Source: Nocardia fluminea (lineage in GTDB: Bacteria; Actinomycetota; Actinomycetes; Mycobacteriales; Mycobacteriaceae). Taken from it: a DNA stretch of 64,000 bases. The notes under the pieces are model-generated. The model was given only the letters and a program-made list of their open reading frames with translations. It did not search any database and had not been told where the DNA came from. A program made the position numbers and the translations under genes. Below are positions 57,973-64,000 of this stretch, in pieces (the first letter of the stretch is position 1; each line of letters starts with the position of its first letter). The stretch spans positions 4,216,001-4,280,000 of the forward strand of contig NZ_PJMW01000002.1 of the NCBI RefSeq assembly GCF_002846365.1, in the 5' to 3' direction.

Positions 57973-59169
57973 TCATGTCCTGCGCTCCGTCGTGGTGACC
58001 CGGTGTTCGGGTCGCCGAGTCAGTGCTGCGGGGGCGGCGGCGATGAGTACGGCCAGGGCGGCGTAGCCGAGGGTGAGCGTGGCCGCCGCAGCGACACCGG
58101 CCACCAGCAGAGGTCCGCCCGCGTCACCGAGCTCGCGGCCGAGTTCGGCGGCACCCATCGTTTGGCCCATCCGCTCATCGGGGGTGGCCGCGGCCAAGGT
58201 AGCGAACGCCAGCGGTGTGATCAAGCCTGTACCGATCCCGATACCGATCGCGGCCATCAGTACCCCGGTCAAACCCGGCAGCATGGCGCATCCCAGTCCG
58301 GCCGCGGTGATCACCAGTCCGGCGGTGATCCCGGTGCGGGCGGACAGGCGCCCGTCATCCAATGCCCGGCCCGCGCGGGGCTGCACCAACGCCGCGCTCG
58401 CGGCCAGGAGTGAGACCGCGGCACCGGTGACCACCGGTCCGAGACCGGCGGCGGCCCCGGACACGGGCAGGAATCCGACACCCACCGACAGGGCGGCGGT
58501 GGCGGCGGCGAGCGCGGCGGTCGGGCGCAGAAACGACCCGTCCGACAGGCGCCGCGCCAGGTCGAGCACGGTTTGCCTGGCGCGTGGAAGCGGCGGAATC
58601 GACGGGACCGCGCACGCCGCCCACACCGCCACCCCGACCGCGAGGACCGTCATGACCACGAACAGCAACGACAGCCCGCCGACCCAGACGATGGCACCAC
58701 CGAGCAGCGGACCCAGGGTGTAGCCGATGCTCTTGTAGAACCCGTAGCTGCCGAATGCTTTGCCCTGCTTGGCTTTCGGATGCATGCGAGCGACCAGGGC
58801 GCTCGCTGCGGGGGAGAATGCCGAGGCGCCCGCGCCTTGGCCGAGGCGGGCCAGCCACAGCCAGCTCGGGTCGTCGACGACCACGAACACCGCCGACGCC
58901 GCGGCGAAGGCGATCAGCCCGCCGATCAGTACCGGACGCGCGCCGACCCGGTCCGCGATCGACCCGAACACCGGCTTGAGCACCACTTCGGCACCGTCGT
59001 ACAGGGCCAGCAACAACCCCAGATACAGCAGTGAACTCCGCAGGTCCCCGGTCTCGGTGCCCAGGTTCGCCGCGATGCCGTGTGCGCCGAACGCGGTGGT
59101 GAAACCCGCCGCGTAGAGCGGCCACATCCGCCATCGAGGCGGCACCGGCGCAGGGGGAATGGTGATCAC
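57973..59169 (-). CDS. MFS transporter paired with ChrB-like protein
   Basis: The 398-aa protein has 12 membrane segments and the MFS loop GSIADRVGARPVLIGGLIAF (about residue 70). Its GTG start overlaps the ChrB-like gene stop by 4 bases. It is not the classic ChrA chromate transporter, which has two CHR domains. The ChrB pairing suggests export linked to chromate or another oxyanion, but the substrate is not readable. Confidence 0.85.
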   Translation of the reverse strand: MITIPPAPVPPRWRMWPLYAAGFTTAFGAHGIAANLGTETGDLRSSLLYLGLLLALYDGAEVVLKPVFGSIADRVGARPVLIGGLIAFAAASAVFVVVDDPSWLWLARLGQGAGASAFSPAASALVARMHPKAKQGKAFGSYGFYKSIGYTLGPLLGGAIVWVGGLSLLFVVMTVLAVGVAVWAACAVPSIPPLPRARQTVLDLARRLSDGSFLRPTAALAAATAALSVGVGFLPVSGAAAGLGPVVTGAAVSLLAASAALVQPRAGRALDDGRLSARTGITAGLVITAAGLGCAMLPGLTGVLMAAIGIGIGTGLITPLAFATLAAATPDERMGQTMGAAELGRELGDAGGPLLVAGVAAAATLTLGYAALAVLIAAAPAALTRRPEHRVTTTERRT

Positions 59170-59741
59170 AGCGCACCCTCTGCGGACGGGTCGGGGGCGT
59201 GAAGGGCGGCGAAGACCCGTTCGGTGTAGTCCGCGAACCGCTCGGTGCAGTGCTGCAACCGTCGCGCCGCCTCGGCGGCGCTCGGCGCGCCGAACACATC
59301 ACGGGCCTTGACGTCGCGGTGCCAGCGCCGCAGGCGTTCGAGGCTCTGCTCTTCCTCCTCGAGCTCGGCGAGGGTGAACTTGGCGGTGCGGATCTCCTTG
59401 TCCAGCTCCGCCTCGTACTTGCCGCAGTCGGCCACGAACTCCGACCAATCGTCCTCCCGTGCGGCAGTGAACATCGCCTCGAAACGAGCGGTGTCGCCCG
59501 CGCTGACGCCCGAAGCATGCAACGAGATCGCCTCACCGCCAGCCCCTTCGGTCAGCTCCAACGCCCGTGCGATACCGGCCGCGAAAACGGGTACGTCCGG
59601 TGCCGCCCAGACGCCTTGGCCCAGCGACAACGCGCCCACCTTGCGCAATTCCCGCCAGACCGCCACGCGATGGCGCGATGGATCGGATGGCAGCTTCACC
59701 AGCAGCACGATCCACCGAATCGACGATTCACTCTCAGTCAC
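59166..59741 (-). CDS. ChrB N-terminal-domain regulator
   Basis: From the GTG at 59741 the 191-aa protein reads into IRWIVLLVKLPSDPSRHRVA then VWRELRKVGALSLGQGVW, the typical ChrB N-terminal start. A Glu-rich helical part follows (EEDEQSLERLRRWHRDVKARDVFG region). Only the N-terminal domain is present. A longer start at 59774 would cover the palindrome at 59751 and is less likely. There is no ribosome binding site, so the mRNA may be leaderless. It probably regulates itself and the coupled MFS gene in response to chromate or a similar stress. Confidence 0.82.
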   Translation of the reverse strand: MTESESSIRWIVLLVKLPSDPSRHRVAVWRELRKVGALSLGQGVWAAPDVPVFAAGIARALELTEGAGGEAISLHASGVSAGDTARFEAMFTAAREDDWSEFVADCGKYEAELDKEIRTAKFTLAELEEEEQSLERLRRWHRDVKARDVFGAPSAAEAARRLQHCTERFADYTERVFAALHAPDPSAEGAL

Positions 59742-59750
59742 AAGACAGAA

Positions 59751-59766
59751 TGTATCAGGCGTTACA
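59751..59766. promoter_or_regulatory. Inverted repeat before the ChrB-like gene
   Basis: TGTATCAGGCGTTACA has TGTA/TACA arms around 8 bases and lies 10 bases upstream of the GTG at 59741, overlapping where a -10 element would be. It may be the ChrB-like operator. Confidence 0.45.
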
Positions 59767-59774
59767 TCTGACAC

Positions 59775-60030
59775 GGAAACGCCTGGATCGCGAGTCGTGG
59801 CTAGGCGGTGTTTAAGAAGTGGCCGTTGCCGCGCCAGATGTTGATGGCTGCGGATATGGACAGTGAACCGTCGACTTGTCTGATGGGGCGGTTGCGTGGT
59901 CCGGGGTCAGCTGCCCCGTAGCGTGCCGCAGGAGATCGGGTGGGCTGACTCGTGAACCGTCTGTCGCCCTTGGGGGTTGACTTGCCCGTGATGTGTCCAC
60001 CCACCCGGTCTCCGTTCGCGGCTTGACTCA
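59775..60030. other. Gene-free gap before the IS110 element
   Basis: About 255 bases with no convincing gene. A minus-strand frame ending GNGHFLNTA has no recognised homology. The sequence style differs from its neighbours and may be the relic of an older insertion. Confidence 0.4.
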
Positions 60031-61200
60031 ACAGAGGTGTGACGACAACGTGCTGTGAGAGGTTCTCGAAGTCGACTTGTCGGCCGCGGATTCCCTATCC
60101 GACGAGGCAAGGAACCCGATTCGATGATGCTGATCGGCGTCGATCCACACAAGTCCAGCCACACCGCGACCGCGGTCGATCCCGCGACGAATACTGACCT
60201 GGGGTCGATCCGAATCGATGCCAGCAGTGCCGGCTATCGACGGTTGATGACATGGGCTCGGCAATGGCCGCAACACACCTGGGCAGTCGAGAATGCCGAA
60301 GGACTCGGTCACCATCTAGCAATGTGGCTAGTGGCCGCCGGTGAGAATGTGGTCGACGTTGCGCCGGCCGCGACGGCACGGGTGCGACAGCTTTCCCGTG
60401 GCGGACGTCGTAAGAACGACCGGATCGACGCCGCTGCGGCGGCGAGTGTTGCTGCGTTGCACGGTGATGCCCGCCCAGTCCTCGCGGAAACACACGTCGA
60501 TTCCCTCGCGCTGCTCGACGAGCGACGCAAGAACCTGTCCAGCAACAGAACTCGATCAGTCAATCAGTTGCACGCGTTGCTACGCGAGTTGCTGGCCGGT
60601 GGTGTGCCCACGGATCTGACTGCAGCGAAAGCCGCCGCAGTGTTGCGGGGTCTGCGCCCGGTCACCACCACCGGGCGAGTACGGAAGTCTGTCGCGAAAG
60701 ACCTCGTCGCCGACATCAAGCGCTACGACATTCAGCTTGCCGACAATGCTGTCGCGATGAGTGAGCTGCTTGACCTGCACGGCACAAGACTTCGTGAGAT
60801 TGCCGGTGTCGGGCCCGTGATGGCGACTCGGATCATCGGTCGCACGCGGCGAGCGAGCAGGTTCCCGAACGCCGGCGCTTACGCCAACTACACCGGCACC
60901 GCACCCGTCGAGATCGCTAGCGCCGAGTCGTCTCGCCACCGACTGTCGCGCTACGGCGATCGGGAGCTGAATTCTGCCCTGCATACCGTCGCTGTGATCC
61001 AGATCCGGATGATCGGCAGCGCCGGACGGTGCTACTACGACAAGAAGATCAGTGAAGGGAAGTCTCCGAAAGAAGCTAAACGCTGTTTGAAGCGACGCCT
61101 CGCCGACCTGTGTTGGCGAACCATGATCCGAGACGAACGGCAAGCAGCCCGAACCTCGCCGACCGGTCGGGCCGATGCCGGTTGACAAATACAGAGGTGT
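60031..61200 (+). mobile_element. IS110-family insertion sequence
   Basis: A single transposase gene is flanked by direct copies of ACAGAGGTGT at 60031-60040 and 61191-61200. IS110 elements lack long terminal inverted repeats, so these 10-bp repeats give the best estimate of the ends; one copy may be target. Truncated duplicated sequence lies just beyond the right end (61371). Confidence 0.7.
60124..61185 (+). CDS. IS110-family transposase (DEDD type)
   Basis: The 353-aa protein has the N-terminal DEDD/RuvC-like domain (MLIGVDPHKSSHTATAVD, with the first Asp, then VENAEGLGHHLA, and GGRRKNDRIDAAAAASVA with the last acidic pair) and the C-terminal Transposase_20 domain (LREIAGVGPVMATRIIGRTR, then FPNAGAYANYTGTAPVEIAS). 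All core motifs and the length are intact, so it may be active. ATGs at 60124 and 60127 are equivalent. Confidence 0.93.
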   Translation: MMLIGVDPHKSSHTATAVDPATNTDLGSIRIDASSAGYRRLMTWARQWPQHTWAVENAEGLGHHLAMWLVAAGENVVDVAPAATARVRQLSRGGRRKNDRIDAAAAASVAALHGDARPVLAETHVDSLALLDERRKNLSSNRTRSVNQLHALLRELLAGGVPTDLTAAKAAAVLRGLRPVTTTGRVRKSVAKDLVADIKRYDIQLADNAVAMSELLDLHGTRLREIAGVGPVMATRIIGRTRRASRFPNAGAYANYTGTAPVEIASAESSRHRLSRYGDRELNSALHTVAVIQIRMIGSAGRCYYDKKISEGKSPKEAKRCLKRRLADLCWRTMIRDERQAARTSPTGRADAG

Positions 61201-61370
61201 CACGGGTTGAAGACCGCTTTGGGCTGTCTCGGGGTTCTGTCCGCTGAGTTGTGAGATTCCAATCCGTTCGATGGAAGGATCTCCGCTCGTGCCGATGATG
61301 TACACCCGACCTATCGCAGACCTCTACCCGCGGCTACCGCACTTAGTTTCCAGAGTCGCCTCGGCGCGGA
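61201..61370. other. Gap right of the IS110 element, nothing recognised
   Basis: About 170 bases between the IS element and the duplicated DUF2752 fragment. No gene or operator was recognised. Confidence 0.4.
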
Positions 61371-61515
61371 CGATGGGTGAACACCACCATCGTTCGGCGC
61401 GTCTACCTTCCGGTTCTGCTTGTTGCGACAGTCGCGCTCCGGGCCAATCAACAGATGAAGGCGCCCCTGCTCATCGTGCGTTGGGTGGCTGAGGGCGGTT
61501 GACCTGCCGCCTGCT
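61371..61515 (+). pseudogene. Truncated duplicate of the DUF2752 gene 3' end
   Basis: About 145 bases from CGATGGGTGAACACCACCAT onward match 56177-56325 at roughly 90 percent by eye, covering the last 40 codons of the DUF2752 gene and the bases after its stop. One G is missing near the old stop (GTTGGGTGG against GTTGGGGTGG). The fragment has no start. It lies in direct orientation 5.2 kb from the intact copy, with the mer, chr and IS110 genes between. Confidence 0.8.
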
Positions 61516-61520
61516 TGTTC

Positions 61521-61537
61521 TACGTATTCAGTTAGTA
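61521..61537. promoter_or_regulatory. BlaI-type box 20, upstream of LpqS-like protein 3
   Basis: TACGTATTCAGTTAGTA ends only 11 bases before the GTG at 61549, so a bound repressor would block the start of transcription or a leaderless mRNA. Confidence 0.7.
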
Positions 61538-61548
61538 GTATCTGCGGG

Positions 61549-62013
61549 GTGAGCGCTGCCCCGACCCTGAGCCGCGTCGGATTCGCGCGGTTCGTCGCGG
61601 TGTTCGCGGCCCTGGTCGCGATTGCCGTGATCGAAGGCAGTCCCTGCGATGCCGCCACGATGTCGACCAGCTCGACGGCGATGGCTCACCCGCAGGCCTT
61701 TGCCTCCGCGCCAACCGCCCCGATGCCGACGAGCGGCGTCTACCCGGCAGACGAGGGCAACCGCGAGGCGGCCGTCGCCGGCCACCCCGTACAGGCGATT
61801 GACGTGAAGTACGAAGGTCTTTCGCCGACCCCTGTCGGTGTGGTGATGGCGTGCCTCGCGGTATTCCTGGCTCTGCTGGGCCCGCTCGTAACGGTGCGGC
61901 CGGACACAACCGTTACTCCGCTGCCTGTGTTCCACCGGCGCGGAGTGCTACCGCGGCGCACGATTGCGATACGGAAACCGAGCCTCCACGAACTCTGCAT
62001 CCTGCGTACATAG
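61549..62013 (+). CDS. LpqS-like membrane protein 3
   Basis: The 154-aa protein starts at GTG and has two membrane segments (about residues 10-29, FARFVAVFAALVAIAVIEG, and 98-117, VVMACLAVFLALLGPLVTV), with a His-poor outer loop between. The C-terminus RKPSLHELCILRT resembles the L..C.I.RR endings of the proteins at 2766 and 30765. It comes first in a likely operon with the membrane-cupredoxin protein and the CopZ-like chaperone, so a copper role is inferred. Confidence 0.6.
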   Translation: MSAAPTLSRVGFARFVAVFAALVAIAVIEGSPCDAATMSTSSTAMAHPQAFASAPTAPMPTSGVYPADEGNREAAVAGHPVQAIDVKYEGLSPTPVGVVMACLAVFLALLGPLVTVRPDTTVTPLPVFHRRGVLPRRTIAIRKPSLHELCILRT

Positions 62014-62119
62014 AGCACGCTTGCCCGATTCGCCAGCCGGCGACACCGGGCCTCCGTCGGCCGACGTTCCAACGCCAGTCCACATCGATCTCGTTCTATT
62101 GTCCACAGGAGTTCTTCTC

Positions 62120-63196
62120 GTGAACCTTTTCCCTGTCCTGGTCACCGGCCTGTTCGCTGGTGGTGTCTCCTGCGCCGCGGTGCAAGGCGGTTTGCTCACC
62201 GGATTGATCACCCGCCAGCGCGCCGCCGCTGCGGGCGTCACCGCTGTGTCCCCGGCCTCTGCCTCGTCCACTACGGAGGCACCAGCGCTGCGTCGGTGGA
62301 GTAGCCGTATCGGGGACGACCTCACCCCAGTGGGTGGGTTTCTCGCCGGAAAGCTTCTCTCGCACACTGTGTTCGGCGCCTTGCTCGGCGCGCTGGGTGG
62401 CGTCTTCGAACTGTCGGTCGGGACTCGTACCTGGTTGCAGATCGGCGCCGGGCTATTGATCGTCGTCTTCGGACTCGCGCAGTTGGGAGTCCCCGGATTC
62501 CGTGGCATCGTCATCGAACCGCCTGCCTCCTGGATGCGGTTGATCCGCACGCGGACCCGCTCACAGTCCGCTGTCGCGCCGGCAATGCTCGGTGTGTTGA
62601 CGATCCTCATCCCGTGCGGAGTAACACTGTCGGTGGAAGCTCTCGCCCTGGCTTCGGGATCGCCGTGGTGGGGTGCGGCGACAATGGCGGTGTTCGTTCT
62701 CGGCACGAGTCCTTTGTTCGCTGTTCTCGGCTACGCGGCCCGCGTTGCCGCCACCGTCTGGCGCGGACGATTGGCCTTCGTGACCGGTGTGGTCGTCTTG
62801 CTCATGGGCCTCTACACCCTCAACGGTGGCTTGGAGTTGGCCGGTTCTCCGCTGGCCGCAAGCCGGTTGGCTGCGACAGTCGGGGTCGAACCGGCCCCCG
62901 CCGACGGCAGTACCGCGGTAATCGCCGACGGCATGCAGACCGTGACGATCGCCGCGAGCAACCGCGCCTACGGCCCAGCCAACGCCGAAGTGAAGTCCGG
63001 CGTACCGACCACCCTCGTCATCAAGACCAAAGGCACCCAGGGCTGCATCCGGTCGTTGATCATCCCCGAACTCGACATCCAGAAGACGCTTCCTTCGACC
63101 GGCGAAACCCGCATCGATCTTGGCGTTCTGCATCCCGGCCGCCTGGACTACAGCTGCGGCATGGGTATGTATTCCGGCATCGTCACCATTTCCTGA
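62120..63196 (+). CDS. TauE/DsbD-like membrane protein with cupredoxin tail
   Basis: AGGAG eight bases before the GTG at 62120 sets the start. The 358-aa protein has six membrane segments (about residues 1-250) of the cytochrome c biogenesis/sulfite exporter type, with Cys in GGVSCAAVQGGLLTGL and LTILIPCGVTLSVEAL, the paired-Cys arrangement of DsbD-like transporters. The last 95 residues form a cupredoxin-like domain with GCIRSLIIPELDI and LDYSCGMGMYSGIV. It likely moves reductant or copper across the membrane. It is followed 15 bases later by a CopZ-like gene, a pairing seen in copper-handling loci. Confidence 0.85.
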   Translation: MNLFPVLVTGLFAGGVSCAAVQGGLLTGLITRQRAAAAGVTAVSPASASSTTEAPALRRWSSRIGDDLTPVGGFLAGKLLSHTVFGALLGALGGVFELSVGTRTWLQIGAGLLIVVFGLAQLGVPGFRGIVIEPPASWMRLIRTRTRSQSAVAPAMLGVLTILIPCGVTLSVEALALASGSPWWGAATMAVFVLGTSPLFAVLGYAARVAATVWRGRLAFVTGVVVLLMGLYTLNGGLELAGSPLAASRLAATVGVEPAPADGSTAVIADGMQTVTIAASNRAYGPANAEVKSGVPTTLVIKTKGTQGCIRSLIIPELDIQKTLPSTGETRIDLGVLHPGRLDYSCGMGMYSGIVTIS

Positions 63197-63211
63197 AAGG
63201 CCCGAAATTCC

Positions 63212-63427
63212 ATGGCAACACACATTTTCGAGATCCAGGGAATGCACTGCGGCAGTTGTGCGCTGCTCGTCGACGACACCCTCGAAGACCTGCCCGGGGT
63301 TCGCACCACTCAGACGTCGATGAAGAAGGGCCGTGCCACCGTCGAACTCGACCCCGCGCTGAGCAGCCCCGACGACATCGTCACGGCCATCGCGGAACTC
63401 GGTTACGTGGCGCTGCTCGTCGAGTAG
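63212..63427 (+). CDS. CopZ-like heavy-metal-binding protein
   Basis: The 71-aa HMA-domain protein has GMHCGSCALLVDDTLEDLPG with the metal-binding Cys pair and the IAELGYVALLVE ending. It differs from copZ at 11905 (GMSCGSC, with a Lys-rich helix) and is acidic. It lies 15 bases after the membrane-cupredoxin gene and probably supplies Cu(I) to it. Confidence 0.92.
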   Translation: MATHIFEIQGMHCGSCALLVDDTLEDLPGVRTTQTSMKKGRATVELDPALSSPDDIVTAIAELGYVALLVE

Positions 63428-63449
63428 CCCGATCGACCGGACAAGGCAA

Positions 63450-63481
63450 CGGCGCCGGGTTCGATAATGAACCCGGCGCCG
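63450..63481. terminator. Strong hairpin between convergent genes
   Basis: CGGCGCCGGGTTC (63450-63462) pairs perfectly with GAACCCGGCGCCG (63469-63481), a 13-bp stem and 6-base loop. It lies between the CopZ-like gene and the convergent YcnI-like gene and can end both transcripts. There is no U-run. Confidence 0.75.
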
Positions 63482-63509
63482 ATATCAGGCCTGCCCGTGG
63501 GCAGATCGG

Positions 63510-64000
63510 CTACTCAGAACTGCGACGGGTACGGGCCAGGGCACCCACTCCCGCGACAGCGCCAAGCCCACCGAGCGCGAGTCCACCGATACCGAGCCAG
63601 CGTGCGGCCGAGTCGGAGTCGGCTTCGGTGTGGGGTGCTGCCTGGGGCGCTGCATGGGGCTTCTCGGGTTCGGTGCCATGGGAATGTCCGTCGCCCGGCT
63701 CCGCTGCCGTCAAAGCAAGGACGGGCAGCGGGAACTCAGGCTCTGCCGCACCAGCGGTGGCAGGCTGATCCCACGTGACGACCTTGCCATCGCTGTAGGT
63801 CTGCACCGCCTTGAACGCGACAGTGTCCTGCTTGGGCAGGGGACCCGCGTAGAGGACGAACCGCTGGAATTCGCCGGGCCCGACACCGGTGCCGGGCGCT
63901 GCTGTCCAGGTCACCGAGGTGGCCATCTTGTTCGGATCGCGTTGCACGACGGCGTCCCAGCCCGGCATCGGCTCGGTGCGTGCGGTCTTTAGACCGGGCA
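63510..64000 (-). CDS. YcnI/DUF1775 protein, 5' end beyond the right edge
   Basis: The minus-strand frame runs off base 64000, giving about 163 C-terminal residues. It contains PGLKTARTEPMPGWDAVVQR and FQRFVLYAGPLPKQDTVAFK, then VQTYSDGKVVTWDQPA, typical of the YcnI-like DUF1775 domain (copper-binding envelope proteins). A His-containing linker (GDGHSHGTEPEKPHAAP) and a C-terminal membrane anchor (WLGIGGLALGGLGAVAGVGA) with an RTRRSSE tail follow. The copper-ligand N-terminus is outside the window. Confidence 0.9.
   Translation of the reverse strand, partial: PGLKTARTEPMPGWDAVVQRDPNKMATSVTWTAAPGTGVGPGEFQRFVLYAGPLPKQDTVAFKAVQTYSDGKVVTWDQPATAGAAEPEFPLPVLALTAAEPGDGHSHGTEPEKPHAAPQAAPHTEADSDSAARWLGIGGLALGGLGAVAGVGALARTRRSSE

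Noticed and set aside
59801..60031. Minus-strand frame ending GNGHFLNTA as a transposase fragment
   Set aside because: It looks like the end of a mobile-element protein but I could not match it to a known transposase family.

Overview
The window is high-GC actinobacterial DNA, best fitting Nocardia, Rhodococcus or a close relative in the Mycobacteriales. The evidence is GTG/TTG starts, an IdeR-type iron box, LpqS-like proteins, YcnI/DUF1775 and DUF305 copper proteins, and the general gene style. It reads as an accessory metal-resistance and envelope-stress island, on a plasmid or as a chromosomal island. Degenerate integrase, Tn3 transposase and IS110 sequences and several frameshifted genes lie between intact operons. 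No tRNA, rRNA or CRISPR array was seen.

Layout. 1-6 kb: hypothetical genes, a MarR regulator with a palindromic operator, an LpqS-like protein, a frameshifted AraC regulator, small membrane proteins and a TetR regulator. 6-13.4 kb: copper module with a DUF305 lipoprotein, then copA, a His-rich exported protein, an MFS transporter and copZ on the minus strand. These are divergent from an FAD reductase across two CsoR-type boxes. 13.5-24 kb: a GNAT protein, a BlaI-type repressor, a Cys-motif membrane protein, and an eight-gene complex I-like membrane operon (nuoA, a cysteine-free NuoB/NuoD-like His-rich fusion, nuoH, J, K, L, M, N) with no NADH-input or Fe-S subunits. 24-36 kb: multicopper oxidase, two more BlaI repressors, an M56 metallopeptidase, small secreted His- or Cys/Met-rich proteins, a second LpqS-like protein, a cysteine-synthase-like enzyme with an MFS exporter, and a cupredoxin lipoprotein. 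36-38 kb: integrase and Tn3 transposase relics. 37.8-41 kb: serA and an L,D-transpeptidase. 41-53 kb: a complete minus-strand NIS siderophore synthesis and uptake operon with architecture like staphyloferrin B, behind an iron box. 53-56 kb: M23 peptidase, a second M56 peptidase and a DUF2752 protein. 56.4-59.8 kb: MerR with a MerB-like lyase, and ChrB with an MFS transporter. 60-61.2 kb: IS110 element. 61.5-64 kb: third LpqS-like protein, a TauE/DsbD-like membrane protein with a cupredoxin tail, a CopZ-like chaperone, and YcnI cut by the right edge.

The main discovery is a dispersed regulon. At least 20 copies of one inverted-repeat operator occur between 13.5 and 61.5 kb. They have either a 17-bp form, TAC-N11-GTA with core TACTAT...TAGTA, or a 24-bp form made of two overlapping 17-bp units. 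Almost all lie just upstream of genes. Three BlaI repressors with near-identical recognition helices and two M56 (BlaR1-like) proteases are inside the set, and each has its own box. Targets include the complex I-like operon, multicopper oxidase, serA, L,D-transpeptidase, M23 peptidase, small exported metal-binding proteins and the LpqS-like protein at 61.5 kb. Two or three boxes also drive free-standing small RNA candidates. These share an identical 10-nt C-rich loop (UCCCCUCAUC) on a stem with a compensatory base-pair change, and each ends in a strong hairpin. This looks like an integrated envelope, copper and respiration response controlled by BlaI and M56, with its own sRNA family.
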